Shown here piece by piece: positions 47,001 through 56,800 of a stretch of 64,000 bases of DNA (the first letter of the stretch is position 1; each line of letters starts with the position of its first letter). This DNA comes from Nonomuraea sp. NEAU-A123 (GTDB lineage: Bacteria > Actinomycetota > Actinomycetes > Streptosporangiales > Streptosporangiaceae). The stretch spans positions 81,294 to 145,293 of the forward strand of contig NZ_JAHFZZ010000027.1 of NCBI RefSeq assembly GCF_018603905.1, read 5' to 3'. The position numbers and the translations under genes were made by a program. Below the pieces are notes generated by a model, which was given only the letters and a program-made list of their open reading frames with translations, was not told the DNA's origin and searched no databases.

Positions 47001-49811
47001 CTACTCGGCTGACTTTGCTCGGCGGGAGCGTCGCCGCCCCCTGCCGGAAGTCTGACCCGCCTGGTCGTCCTCAGCCGGGACGTCTTCAAGCGCATCGGTC
47101 ACGGTATCACGGCTGCCGGAGTCCTTGGCCGCGGAGACCTTGTCCGAGACCGCCTTCTCGACGGCCATCTTGCCCTGGGTGCCGCGTGGCTCGGGCTTGG
47201 ACTCGACCGGCTCCGTGGAGACGATCAGACCCCGCCCGTTGCAGCACTCACACGGCGTGGAGAAGGCCTCCAGCAGCCCCTGACCGACCCGCTTACGCGT
47301 CATCTGGACCAGACCCAGCGAGGTCACCTCCGCCACCTGGTGCTTGGTCCTGTCGCGCGCCAGGCACTCCAGCAGCCGCCGCAGCACCAGGTCACGGTTG
47401 GACTCCAGCACCATGTCGATGAAGTCGATCACGATGATGCCGCCGATGTCGCGGAGCCTGAGCTGGCGGACGATCTCCTCCGCCGCCTCCAGGTTGTTGC
47501 GGGTGACGGTCTCTTCGAGGTTGCCGCCCTGCCCGGTGAACTTGCCGGTGTTGACGTCGACGACGCTCATCGCCTCAGTGCGGTCGATCACCAGCGAGCC
47601 GCCGCTGGGCAGCCAGACCTTCCGGTCCATCGCCTTGCTGAGCTGCTCGTCGATCCGGTACGACTCGAACACGTCGCCCTGCTCGATGTCCCACTTGGAC
47701 AGGCGCTCGCCGAGGTGCGGCGCGACGTACTTGACGTACTCGTCGACCGTCTCCCACGCCTCCTCACCCTGCACCACCAGCGAGGTGAAGTCCTCGTTGA
47801 AGACGTCGCGGACCACCCGGACGGTCAGGTCCGGCTCGGCCGAGAGCAGCTCGGGCGGACTGGCCGACTTGGCCTTCTTCTGGATGGCCTCCCACTGCGC
47901 CGACAGGCGGGCCACGTCGCGGGCCAGCTCGTCCTCAGAAGCGCCCTCCGCGGCCGTACGCACGATGACGCCGGCGTTCTCGGGCATGACCTTCTTCAGG
48001 ATGCTCTTGAGCCGGGTGCGCTCCTTGTCGGGCAGCTTGCGGCTGATGCCGGTCATCGAGCCGTCCGGCACGTACACCAGGTAGCGGCCCGGCAGGCTGA
48101 TCTGCGACGTCAGGCGGGCGCCCTTGTGGCCGATCGGGTCCTTGGTGACCTGCACCAGCACCGACTGGCCGGACTTCAGCGCCGCCTCGATGCGCTTGGG
48201 CTGGCCTTCCAGTCCCGCGGTGTCGAAGTTCACCTCGCCGGCGTACAGGACGGCGTTGCGGCCCTTGCCGATGTCGACGAAGGCGGCCTCCATCGACGGC
48301 AGCACGTTCTGCACCTTGCCGAGGTAGACGTTGCCGACGTAGGACTGGCTGGCCTCGCGGTTGACGTAGTGCTCGACGAGCACGCCGTCCTCCAGCACCG
48401 CGATCTGCGTGCGGTCGCCCTGGCGGCGCACCACCATCATCCGGTCGACCGACTCACGCCTGGCCAGGAACTCCGACTCGGTGATGATCGGCGGACGCCG
48501 GCGGCCGAGCTCGCGGCCCTCACGACGGCGCTGCTTCTTGGCCTCGAGCCTGGTGGAGCCGCGCACGCTCTGCACGCCGTCGGCGGAGACGTCGTGCGCG
48601 GCCGCGCGGCCCGTGCGGGGCGCGCGGATGCGCACGACGGTGTTGGGCGGGTCGTCGACGGCGGGCTCGGCGCCGTCGTCGGCACCGCGACGCCTGCGCC
48701 GGCGCCGGCGGCGGGAGCTGGACGCCTCTTCTTCCTGCGGCTCGTCGCCCTGGTCCTCGTCGGACTCATCGGACTCGTCGTCGGAGTCGTCACGCTCGCG
48801 CGCCTTGCCACGGCCCCTTCCGCCACGGCGGCGGCGACGGCGGCGGCTGCCGCCCTCCTCCTCCTGCTCGTCGTCGGCGGTGTCGGCCTCCTCGTCCGTG
48901 ACCGCCTCCGCGGCCTCCTCGGGCTCGGGGGCCGGTGGCTCGGGCTGCGGCTGCGGCTCGGGACGCCGGGTCACGGCGGGCTTGGCCTGGGTCGGGTCCG
49001 GGGCCTGGAACAGCGGCGCGAAGATGGCGGCCGGGCGCTGGAACGCGGTGCCCTGCTCGCGCTGCGCGCGCGCGGACAGGCCGAACGGGTCGGCGAGCAG
49101 GCTCGGCCGGTCGTCCTCGTCGAGGTCCTCGCCGGCGGGCTCGTCGTCCAGCGGCTCGTCCTCGGGCAGGAGCTCGATGACGTCCTCATCGGCGTCGGCG
49201 CTGCCGGACCGCTCGGCGGCCACCTCACCGACGCCCGCCGCGACCTCGGCGGACCGTCCCGCATCCGCCTCGACGCTCTCAGCGGCCGTCTCAGGCTCTG
49301 TCTTCTTACGGGTGCGGCGACGCTTGGGCGGAGCGGCCTCGACGGCCTGCTCACCCCCCTCAGCCGCGTCCAGGGCACTCGCGGGCTCATCGCCGGTGCC
49401 GGTCACGACGTCGGGGACCCCACCGCTGGTGTCCTGCGCGCTCTCCGTGACCTCACCGGCGGCTTCCGCCTCCGCGGCCTTCTTGCTGGTGCGGCGGCGC
49501 GTCGTCGTCGCCGTCGACCGGGTCCTCGCAGCCCTCTTGGGCTTGTCTTCAGTAGTGGTATCGGTGGCCTGCGCCACGGCGCCGTCAACGGCCTGCGCCA
49601 CGGCGGCCTCGACCGGACTCGCGGGCTCGGCCGTACTGGCCGGGACCGTGGCCGTGGTCACGCTTGGGGCCGTCACGGACGGCTCCTCGGGCAGCTCGGG
49701 CGGCGGTCCCGCCGGCCGGCTTGCGGAACGGCGACGCCTGGTCACCGCGGGCTGTTCAGTTGTCTCCCCGCCGGGGCCGTTGGCCCCGCCGTTGGGCTCG
49801 TTCTCGAGCAT
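47001..49811 (-). CDS. rne: RNase E/G family endoribonuclease with long N-terminal extension
   Basis: 936 aa. Residues 1 to about 410 are low-complexity: Ala/Thr/Glu blocks, Arg runs (RRRRRRGG), an acidic stretch (DDSDDESDESDEDQGDEP) and basic patches. The catalytic part begins ITESEFLARRESVDRMMVV, with S1 domain (YVGNVYLGKVQNVLPSMEAAFVDIG), RNase H-like and DNase I-like domains (RTEAMSVVDVNTGKFTG, DIGGIIVIDFIDM) and Zn-link CECCNGRG. It processes rRNA and decays mRNA. In actinobacteria the disordered scaffold arms sit on both ends; here the N-arm is the long one and the C-arm is about 80 aa. Confidence 0.94.
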   Translation of the reverse strand: MLENEPNGGANGPGGETTEQPAVTRRRRSASRPAGPPPELPEEPSVTAPSVTTATVPASTAEPASPVEAAVAQAVDGAVAQATDTTTEDKPKRAARTRSTATTTRRRTSKKAAEAEAAGEVTESAQDTSGGVPDVVTGTGDEPASALDAAEGGEQAVEAAPPKRRRTRKKTEPETAAESVEADAGRSAEVAAGVGEVAAERSGSADADEDVIELLPEDEPLDDEPAGEDLDEDDRPSLLADPFGLSARAQREQGTAFQRPAAIFAPLFQAPDPTQAKPAVTRRPEPQPQPEPPAPEPEEAAEAVTDEEADTADDEQEEEGGSRRRRRRRGGRGRGKARERDDSDDESDESDEDQGDEPQEEEASSSRRRRRRRRRGADDGAEPAVDDPPNTVVRIRAPRTGRAAAHDVSADGVQSVRGSTRLEAKKQRRREGRELGRRRPPIITESEFLARRESVDRMMVVRRQGDRTQIAVLEDGVLVEHYVNREASQSYVGNVYLGKVQNVLPSMEAAFVDIGKGRNAVLYAGEVNFDTAGLEGQPKRIEAALKSGQSVLVQVTKDPIGHKGARLTSQISLPGRYLVYVPDGSMTGISRKLPDKERTRLKSILKKVMPENAGVIVRTAAEGASEDELARDVARLSAQWEAIQKKAKSASPPELLSAEPDLTVRVVRDVFNEDFTSLVVQGEEAWETVDEYVKYVAPHLGERLSKWDIEQGDVFESYRIDEQLSKAMDRKVWLPSGGSLVIDRTEAMSVVDVNTGKFTGQGGNLEETVTRNNLEAAEEIVRQLRLRDIGGIIVIDFIDMVLESNRDLVLRRLLECLARDRTKHQVAEVTSLGLVQMTRKRVGQGLLEAFSTPCECCNGRGLIVSTEPVESKPEPRGTQGKMAVEKAVSDKVSAAKDSGSRDTVTDALEDVPAEDDQAGQTSGRGRRRSRRAKSAE

Positions 49812-49954
49812 GCGGGCGCTCTCCCGTCAGCCCCCGGGCGCGTCGCCGCGCCGCGCAGGAGCTCTCGTGTCTCGTTGTCCGCCCGCACCCCTCGGAAGGG
49901 GCACAGGCGCCAAGTCCTGTCAGCGGTCGTACCCCGCTCACGCAAGGCACGTCC

Positions 49955-50722
49955 TTAACCGTCGACGTGCTCACCCGCCGAACCCGCCTCGCCGCCGCGC
50001 GTAATGTCGCGGTCCAGGTCGAGCGGGTCGGCAAGCGCACCGGTGCTGGCGTCAAGCGGCCCCTGCGCCAGCCTGGTCACCTCGGGGGGAACCGGCGGCG
50101 CGAAGTCGGCCACAAGGCGTAGCCCTGTGAGCACATCGTCGGGTCGTACGGCAGGAATCACGTGCCGAACAACCATGCGCAGTATGACACACGACTGTCC
50201 GGGCACCTGAGCTGCGGTTCTGTCTGTCCCCTCGGGCACCTCGAGCCTCAGTACCGCCTCCCGGGCGTCGAAGCGTCGGGGCCCCTTCTTGGTAAGGCGT
50301 TCGACCTCCACGGCCTCGGCGGCGAGGAATTTCGCCACCGCCGTCTCCGCGAGCTCCCAGTCGGCGCCGGGCAACCGCACATCCCACTCAGATGCCTCCA
50401 AGCGGTCGGCCAGCCCACCAACGGTGGCCTCTACGACGTCGAGCACGTCGAGACCGGGCGGCAGCGAGCCGTCCAGGTCATCACGGATCCGTCCGGGTTC
50501 GCACGGCTCCGTGACGCCGATCTCGAGGTATTCGGCCTCGCTGGCGACGCCGGTCGGCGCCGCACCCGCGTAGGAGATCTTCGGATGGGGTGAGAAGCCC
50601 GCACTGTAAGCCACCGGAATGCCGGCACGGCGGACCGCCCTCTCGACGGCCCGCGAGATGTCGCGGTGGCTGGTGAAGCGCAGGCGTCCGCGCTTGGCGT
50701 AGCGCACGCGCAGGCGCTGCAC
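49955..50722 (-). CDS. TIGR03936-family radical SAM-associated protein (DUF2344)
   Basis: 255 aa. RLRVRYAKRGRLRFTSHRDISRAVERAVRRAGIPVAYSAGFSPHPKIS is the family signature (key: RFTSHRD and GFSPHPK). It almost always neighbours the TIGR03960 B12-binding radical SAM gene or is fused to it; here it lies directly downstream after a 149-bp gap with no gene. Function is unknown; an RNA-modification role is often guessed because of the RNase E/ribosomal context. GTG start. Confidence 0.9.
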   Translation of the reverse strand: MQRLRVRYAKRGRLRFTSHRDISRAVERAVRRAGIPVAYSAGFSPHPKISYAGAAPTGVASEAEYLEIGVTEPCEPGRIRDDLDGSLPPGLDVLDVVEATVGGLADRLEASEWDVRLPGADWELAETAVAKFLAAEAVEVERLTKKGPRRFDAREAVLRLEVPEGTDRTAAQVPGQSCVILRMVVRHVIPAVRPDDVLTGLRLVADFAPPVPPEVTRLAQGPLDASTGALADPLDLDRDITRGGEAGSAGEHVDG

Positions 50723-50871
50723 CGTAGGCGCGGGCGGAGGCCCATCGGGAACAGGTTTCAGAGCTGGTCGTCCTTCCCGTGTAAGAGTTCCTTCGTCTCA
50801 GGATATGCCGCTCCGGAGCCTCAACGTCCCGGATCATGTACGGCGAGGCACGGACCGCGCACTCAGCGCGG

Positions 50872-52782
50872 CTAGACCACCGTGAGCGGAAGGAGTTTCT
50901 TACCTGTCGGGCCGATCTGAATGTCGGTGCCCATGGTCGGGCAGACGCCGCAGTCGTAGCACGGAGTCCAGCGGCAGTCCTCGACCTCGGTCCCGGACAC
51001 GGCCTCCTGCCAGTCCTGCCAGAGCCATTCGCGGTCGAGCCCGGCGTCGAGGTGGTCCCATGGCAGGACCTCGTTCTCCTCGCGCTCTCGCACGGTGTAC
51101 CAGTCGACGTCGATGCCGGACTTCTCGGCCGCGGCCATCCAGCGCTCGTAGGAGAAGTGCTCACTCCAGCCGTCGAAGCGCCCGCCGCCCTCCCAGACGG
51201 CCCGGATCACCGCGCCGACCCGGCGGTCGCCGCGCGACAGCAGGCCCTCCACGATCGACGGCTTGCCGTCGTGGTAGCGGAAGCCGATGGCCCTGCCGTA
51301 ATTCTTGTCGCCGCGCAGCGAGTCACGCAGCGCCTTGAGCCGCCGGTCGACGGTCTCGTGGTCGGCCTGGCTCGCCCACTGGAACGGCGTGTGCGGCTTG
51401 GGCACGAATCCGCCGATGGAGACGGTGCACCGGATGTCGCGCGAGCCGGTGATCTCGCGGCCCGCCTTGATGACCTTCTTGGCCAGGTCGGCGATGCCGA
51501 GCACGTCCTCGTCGGTCTCGGTGGGCAGCCCGCACATGAAGTAGAGCTTGACCTGCCGCCAGCCCTGCGAGTAGGCGGTGGTGACGGTGCGGATCAGGTC
51601 TTCCTCGGTGACCATCTTGTTGATCACCCTGCGCATGCGCTCGGACCCGCCCTCGGGGGCGAAGGTGAGGCCGGAGCGCCGGCCGTTCCTGGAGAACTCG
51701 TTGGCCAGGTCGATGTTGAACGCGTCGACCCGGGTCGAGGGCAGGGACAGTGAGGTGTTGGTGCCCTCGTAGCGGTCGGCCAGGCCCTTGGCCACCTCGC
51801 CGATCTCGGAGTGGTCGGCGGACGACAGCGACAGCAGGCCGACCTCGTTGAAGCCGGACTCCTTGATGCCGTTCTCGACCATGGCGCCGATCGTGGTGAT
51901 CGACCGCTCGCGGACCGGGCGGGTGATCATGCCCGCCTGGCAGAAGCGGCAGCCGCGCGTGCAGCCGCGGAAGATCTCCACACTGAACCGCTCGTGCACG
52001 GTCTCGGCCAGCGGGACCAGCGGCTTCTTCGGGTAGGGCCACTCGTCGAGGTCCATGACCGTGTGCTTGTGCACCCGCCACGGGACGTCGGACCGGTTGG
52101 GCGCGACCCGCTTGATACGGCCGTCGGGGTGGTAGTCGACGTCGTAGAACTTCGGCACGTAGACGCCGCCGGACTCGGCCAGCCGCATGAGCAGCTCGTC
52201 GCGCCCGCCGGGGCTGCCCTCGCCCTTCCACTCGCGGATGACCTCGGAGATGGCGATCGCGATCTGCTCGCCGTCGCCGAGCACGGCCGCGTCGAGGAAG
52301 TCGGCGATCGGCTCGGGGTTGAAGGCCGCGTGGCCGCCCGCCAGCACGATCGGATCGTCGTCGCCCCGATCGACGGCCAGCAGCGGGATGCCCGCCAGGT
52401 CGAGCGCGTTCAGCATGTTGGTGTAGCCGAGCTCCGTGGAGAACGACAGGCCGAGCACGTCGAAGGCGCGCACCGGCCGATGGGCGTCCACGGTGAACTG
52501 CGGTATGCCCTCGGCGCGCATGAGCGCCTCGAGGTCGGGCCAGACGGCATAGGTCCGCTCGGCCAGCGTGGCGGGCAACTCGTTGAGGATCTCGTAGAGG
52601 ATCGCGACGCCCTGGTTGGGCAGTCCGACCTCGTACGCGTCCGGATACATGAGCGCCCACCGCACATCGGCGGAATCCCAATCCTTCACGGTCGAGTTAA
52701 GCTCACCCCCGACATACTGGATGGGCTTCTGCACCTTGGGCAGCAGCGCTTCCAGGCGGGGGAAAATCGACTCGACAGTCAT
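50872..52782 (-). CDS. TIGR03960-family B12-binding radical SAM protein
   Basis: 636 aa. N-terminal cobalamin-binding-like region (VRWALMYPDAYEVGLPNQG, then VLGLSFSTELGYTNMLNAL). The radical SAM core has C274-x3-C278-x2-C281 (RGCTRGCRFCQAG) for the 4Fe-4S cluster. An extra Cys group near the C-terminus (WTPCYDCGVCPTMG) could hold another cluster. The reaction is unknown. ATG 52782 is chosen. Upstream on the same strand is the 59-aa Cys protein and then rodA. Confidence 0.93.
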   Translation of the reverse strand: MTVESIFPRLEALLPKVQKPIQYVGGELNSTVKDWDSADVRWALMYPDAYEVGLPNQGVAILYEILNELPATLAERTYAVWPDLEALMRAEGIPQFTVDAHRPVRAFDVLGLSFSTELGYTNMLNALDLAGIPLLAVDRGDDDPIVLAGGHAAFNPEPIADFLDAAVLGDGEQIAIAISEVIREWKGEGSPGGRDELLMRLAESGGVYVPKFYDVDYHPDGRIKRVAPNRSDVPWRVHKHTVMDLDEWPYPKKPLVPLAETVHERFSVEIFRGCTRGCRFCQAGMITRPVRERSITTIGAMVENGIKESGFNEVGLLSLSSADHSEIGEVAKGLADRYEGTNTSLSLPSTRVDAFNIDLANEFSRNGRRSGLTFAPEGGSERMRRVINKMVTEEDLIRTVTTAYSQGWRQVKLYFMCGLPTETDEDVLGIADLAKKVIKAGREITGSRDIRCTVSIGGFVPKPHTPFQWASQADHETVDRRLKALRDSLRGDKNYGRAIGFRYHDGKPSIVEGLLSRGDRRVGAVIRAVWEGGGRFDGWSEHFSYERWMAAAEKSGIDVDWYTVREREENEVLPWDHLDAGLDREWLWQDWQEAVSGTEVEDCRWTPCYDCGVCPTMGTDIQIGPTGKKLLPLTVV

Positions 52783-52802
52783 AGCACCCAGCGTAGCGGC
52801 GC

Positions 52803-52982
52803 TCAGACCGTGGCAGGTCCCGGGATGTCGATGTCGTTCCCGCTGAGGACGATGATCTTGTGTCCCTCGTAGCAGGTCAGCTCGACGGCGATGACGCCGC
52901 CGGCGAGGTTGTGTACGGCTGTGACATGGCTGGCGGGCAGGAGGAAGCGCTCCTCGCACTCGTCGCAGTAGGCCAGAAACAT
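52803..52982 (-). CDS. 59-aa cysteine/histidine protein between rodA and the radical SAM gene
   Basis: Reads MFLAYCDECEERFLLPASH, VTAVHNLAGGVIAVELTCY, EGHKIIVLSGNDIDIPGPATV and stop. C6-x2-C9, with C37 and H41 (CYEGH), forms a plausible single zinc site. The ATG lies 4 nt after the rodA stop, so it is translationally coupled to the elongation operon. Codon use matches the neighbours. I do not recognise the family, but it resembles small actinobacterial zinc-ribbon proteins ending in a CxxGH/CWCGH turn. Confidence 0.65.
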   Translation of the reverse strand: MFLAYCDECEERFLLPASHVTAVHNLAGGVIAVELTCYEGHKIIVLSGNDIDIPGPATV

Positions 52983-52986
52983 ACTT

Positions 52987-54153
52987 CTAATTAAACGTCT
53001 GTTCGCGGATTCTGATCGACTGAAGCAACCCGATCGAGATGAGATTCGCGAACGTGGCCGTCCCGCCGTACGAGACGAACGGCAGCGGCAGCCCGGTGAT
53101 CGGCATGATGCCGATGGTCATGCCGATGTTGACGAACGTCTGGAAGGCCAGCCAGCACACGATCGTCCCGGCCACCAGCGTGCCGAACCTGTCGTCGCAC
53201 AGCCTCGCGATCCTCAGCCCGCGCACCAGCACCACGCCGAGCAGCAGCACCACGGTGAGCGAGCCGAGGAACCCGAACTCCTCCCCCGCGACCGTGAAGA
53301 TGAAGTCGGTGTGCTGCTCGGGCACGAACCGGCCGGTCGTCTGCCCGCCGTCGAACAGCCCCTTGCCGAACAGTTGCCCCGAGCCGATGGCGATCAGCGA
53401 CTGCGTGCTGTTGTACCCGACGCCCCGCGGATCGACGCGCGGGTCGAGAAAGGCGGTAAAACGCGCGACCTGGTACGGCTCCAGCATCTGGAACGCGAAC
53501 ACGCAGAACACCCCGGCCCCGGCGATCAGCGTCAGCAGGATGATCCACCTCTTACGCACACCCGCGATCACCAGCCCGGCAGCCGTGATCACGGCCAGCA
53601 CGAGCGTGGTGCCGAGGTCGGGCTGCAACATCACCAGCCCCATCGTCAGCACCGCGGCGAACAGCGCGAACCCGACGTCCAGCCCGCGCGGCCGATCGGT
53701 GCCCTCGCCGGGCTGGGCCAGCAGCATCGCGATGATGAGCAGCAGGCCGAGCTTGGCGAACTCCGACGGCTGCACGGCGAAGCCGCCGCCCAGCAGGATC
53801 CACGAGTGCGAGCCGTTGATCGTCGCACCCAGCGGCGTGATCACCAGTCCCAGCCCGGCCAGGGAGAGCAGGAACGCCAGCGGCGCGTACGCCCGTATCG
53901 CGCGATGGTCGACAACGGTCACCGCCGAGCACAACAGCGTCCCGATAACGACGTTGAGCAGGTGCTTCTTGACCAGTCCCGTCGAGCCGGGCGCCCAGGT
54001 GCGGGTCGAGGACCAGACCAGCAGCGTGCCGATCACGCAGAGCGCGGCGACCGCGACCAGCATCACCCCGTCGAGCCGCCACATGGCCGACTGCGCGCCC
54101 ACCGCCCGCCGGGCGAACGAGCGCCGCCCGCCCATCAGCGTGCGGTCCATCAT
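52987..54153 (-). CDS. rodA: RodA peptidoglycan glycosyltransferase (SEDS)
   Basis: 388 aa, about 10 membrane helices. SEDS features: GLVKKHLLNVVIGTLLC, AVQPSEFAKLGLLLIIAMLLA (the conserved PSEFAK), QPDLGTTLVLAVI, and the C-terminal MTIGIMPITGLPLPFVSYGGTA (in parts: PITGLPLPF, VSYGG). It polymerises lipid II with its partner PBP2. The start overlaps the mrdA stop by ATGA. Confidence 0.96.
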   Translation of the reverse strand: MMDRTLMGGRRSFARRAVGAQSAMWRLDGVMLVAVAALCVIGTLLVWSSTRTWAPGSTGLVKKHLLNVVIGTLLCSAVTVVDHRAIRAYAPLAFLLSLAGLGLVITPLGATINGSHSWILLGGGFAVQPSEFAKLGLLLIIAMLLAQPGEGTDRPRGLDVGFALFAAVLTMGLVMLQPDLGTTLVLAVITAAGLVIAGVRKRWIILLTLIAGAGVFCVFAFQMLEPYQVARFTAFLDPRVDPRGVGYNSTQSLIAIGSGQLFGKGLFDGGQTTGRFVPEQHTDFIFTVAGEEFGFLGSLTVVLLLGVVLVRGLRIARLCDDRFGTLVAGTIVCWLAFQTFVNIGMTIGIMPITGLPLPFVSYGGTATFANLISIGLLQSIRIREQTFN

Positions 54154-56336
54154 CCCCCTGCCTCCGTGACGCCCTCCCCCGTGGTGCCCTTGCCCGTGCC
54201 GCCCTCCCCTGTGCTGTCGGCCACCGTGGTGCGCGTCCCCGTCTTGCCCGCCACCGTGCCCTCGGTGACCGTGCCGTCCGCCACTGGGCCGTCGGCCACC
54301 GTGCCGTCGGCCGCGATCTTCGGCAGCTTGGACACCGGACGGCCCCCGGGCAGCGCGGGTTTCTTGTGTTCACCGAAGCCGAAGATGCCCTCGTAGATCT
54401 CGCGTGCGGCGGGCGCGGCGGTGGAGGCGCCCATCCCGCCCTGCGAGACCATCACGACCACGACGAAGTGCGGATCGTTGGTTGGCGCGAACGAGGCGAA
54501 CCAGGAGGTGTCCTCCTTGCCCCACACTTCCGCGGTGCCGGTCTTACCGCCGATCCGCACCTTGTTCATCGGGAACCCGGCGAACGCCCCCGCCGCGGTG
54601 CCGTCGGAGGGCACGTCGCTGAGCGCGTCCTTGATGTAGAGGCGTTCCTTCTTCGACAGCGGCAGCTCGCCGACCACCGGCACGTCGATGCGCCTGACCA
54701 GCGCGCCGTCGGGCCGGATCGTCGCCCAGCCGATGCGCGGGCTGCGCAGCTTCCCGTCGCTCACCAGCGCCGCGTACGCCCTGGCCAGTTGGAGCGGCGT
54801 CACCAGCACGTCGCCCTGGCCGATCGAGAAGTTGGCCGAGTCGCCCGCCCGCAGCAGGAAGCCTTCGAGGCAGTTCTCGTTGGCCAGCCGCTTGAGGAAC
54901 TCCGCCCGCGACTTGTCGGTCACCTCCGGGTAGCCGGTCTTGGCGCGCCGGCAACTGTTGCCGCTGGTCTGGGCCCACATGTTCTTCTTCCAGGCGCGGT
55001 CGGGGATGCGCCCGGCCGACTCGCCCGGCAGGTCGATGCCCGTCGGCTTGCCGAACCCGAACGCCTTGGCCGTGTTGGCGAACACCTCCTTCGGCGTCTT
55101 CTTGGGATTGAGCCCGCCGTCCTTGAGCCACTGGGCGTAGCCCGCGCTGTAGAAGATCGTGTCGCACGATTTGACCAGCGCGGTGTGCAGGTTCATGGAG
55201 CCGAGGCCGATGCCGTGGAAGTTGTGGAAGGCCCGGTCGCCCACCATGACCGCCCCCGGGCAGTCGTACGTGCCGTTCAGCGGGTATCCGGCCCGCAGCA
55301 TCGACGTCACCGACGACACCTTGAACGTCGAGCCGGGCGCGAACATCCCGTTGAGCGCCCGTGACACCAGCGGCTTGCCCGTGGAGTCCGACAGCAGCCG
55401 CTGGTAGCCGCGGTCCGAGATGCCGCCCGCCCAGACGGCCGGGTCGTAGCCGGGTGCGCTGGCCAGCGCGAGCACCCGCCCGGTCTTGGGTTCGAGCACG
55501 ACCGCGGCGGCGCCGTCCGCCTTGGGGGCGTTCTTCATCGCGTGCTGCAAAGCCTCCTCGGCCAGGGCCTGCACGCGGGCGTCGATGCTGGTGACCAGCG
55601 TGTCGCCGCTGATGGGCGCCACCTGCTCCTCCACCCCGATGGCCTTGCCCATCCTGTCGACCTGCACCCGACGCAGCCCGGCCTTGCCGCGCAGTTCGTC
55701 GTCGTAGATGTACTCGAGGCCGTCGCGCCCGACCAGATCGACGCCGGAGAAGGCGGCCTTCAACCCTTCGCGCTTCTCCAGCTCGGCCGCGGTGACCGGC
55801 TGCAGGTAGCCGAGCATCTGCGCGCCGGCCTTGCCTCCGGGGTACTGCCTGACGGACTGCACCTCGGCGGAGACGCCGGGGAACTCCTCCTGCCGCTCCA
55901 GGATCTGCAGCGCCTCGCGGGTGTCCGCCCGCTCCTCCACCGGGATCGGCTGGTACGGAGAGCCGGTCCAGCAGGGCTTGCTCACCCCGGGCCCGCACGG
56001 CGTGATGCGCTTCTGCAGCTGCTTGACCGGCTCGCCCAGCACTTCACCGAGCTTGCGCAGGACCGGAACGCCCTGCTCGGGCATCCTGATCAGCCCGGTC
56101 CTGTCGATCGAGACGACCAGCGAGGTCTGGTTGCGCACCAGCGGCCGCCCGGAGGAGTCGAGTATCTGCCCGCGCACGGCCGGCACGATCACCGAACGCG
56201 TCCTGGTCTCCGTGGCCCTGGTGACCAGCTCCTGCCCCCGCACCACCTGTACCTGCCACAGCCGCAGGCTGAGCACCGCCAGCACCGCCATCACGATCAC
56301 CTGGAGCACGACCAGCCGGGTCCGCATCCTGATCAT
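54150..56336 (-). CDS. mrdA: penicillin-binding protein 2 (class B transpeptidase)
   Basis: 728 aa. N-terminal TM (residues 7-28), PBP dimer domain (RGQILDSSGRPLVRN), transpeptidase domain with S336-T-F-K339 (APGSTFKV), S390-C-D392 in the SxN position, and KTG at 598-600. After residue about 655 there is a Thr/Gly-rich low-complexity tail of repeats such as ADGTVADGPVADGTV. ATG 56336 overlaps the mreD stop (ATGA). It cross-links peptidoglycan with RodA during elongation or spore-wall growth. Confidence 0.95.
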   Translation of the reverse strand: MIRMRTRLVVLQVIVMAVLAVLSLRLWQVQVVRGQELVTRATETRTRSVIVPAVRGQILDSSGRPLVRNQTSLVVSIDRTGLIRMPEQGVPVLRKLGEVLGEPVKQLQKRITPCGPGVSKPCWTGSPYQPIPVEERADTREALQILERQEEFPGVSAEVQSVRQYPGGKAGAQMLGYLQPVTAAELEKREGLKAAFSGVDLVGRDGLEYIYDDELRGKAGLRRVQVDRMGKAIGVEEQVAPISGDTLVTSIDARVQALAEEALQHAMKNAPKADGAAAVVLEPKTGRVLALASAPGYDPAVWAGGISDRGYQRLLSDSTGKPLVSRALNGMFAPGSTFKVSSVTSMLRAGYPLNGTYDCPGAVMVGDRAFHNFHGIGLGSMNLHTALVKSCDTIFYSAGYAQWLKDGGLNPKKTPKEVFANTAKAFGFGKPTGIDLPGESAGRIPDRAWKKNMWAQTSGNSCRRAKTGYPEVTDKSRAEFLKRLANENCLEGFLLRAGDSANFSIGQGDVLVTPLQLARAYAALVSDGKLRSPRIGWATIRPDGALVRRIDVPVVGELPLSKKERLYIKDALSDVPSDGTAAGAFAGFPMNKVRIGGKTGTAEVWGKEDTSWFASFAPTNDPHFVVVVMVSQGGMGASTAAPAAREIYEGIFGFGEHKKPALPGGRPVSKLPKIAADGTVADGPVADGTVTEGTVAGKTGTRTTVADSTGEGGTGKGTTGEGVTEAGG

Positions 56337-56800
56337 TGCGGGAACCTCGGCTGCGGCCTGTCGCGGGTGACCAGCCAGATGACCAGCGGTGAGACGATCA
56401 GCGTGTAGACGACGGTCACCGGAACCTGGTCGGTCAGAGTCGAGAGGGTCACCCGCGGATCCGCGATCAGGCCGCCGAGCGCGGCGGCCACCAGCGGCGC
56501 CATCAGCACGCACAGGACGACGGTGGTGGCCGGGCCGCCGACCCCCCGCCCGGCGACATAGCCGATCAGCGCGAACACGAACGCGTACTGCCCCACCAGA
56601 TGCGCCGTCGGCGGCACGATGTCGACCAGCAATCCGGCGCAGAACCCGATCACCGTCCCGGCCACGGGCCCGCGCAGCAGCGCCATCGCCGCCACGGCCA
56701 GCAGCACCAGATCGGGCGCTCCCCCTCCCGGCAACCCCAGCCGGTTGACCAGCATGACCTGCAACAACACCGCCGCCAGCACGCACAACCCGACTATCAT
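56333..56800 (-). CDS. mreD: rod shape-determining protein MreD
   Basis: 155 aa, five or so hydrophobic helices (AAVLLQVMLVNRLGLPGG onward; GFCAGLLVDIVPPTAHLVGQYAFVFALIGY contains the MreD-typical GxxxGLLxD). The start overlaps mreC (ATGA). Membrane component linking MreC and the synthases. Confidence 0.93.
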   Translation of the reverse strand: MIVGLCVLAAVLLQVMLVNRLGLPGGGAPDLVLLAVAAMALLRGPVAGTVIGFCAGLLVDIVPPTAHLVGQYAFVFALIGYVAGRGVGGPATTVVLCVLMAPLVAAALGGLIADPRVTLSTLTDQVPVTVVYTLIVSPLVIWLVTRDRPQPRFPQ

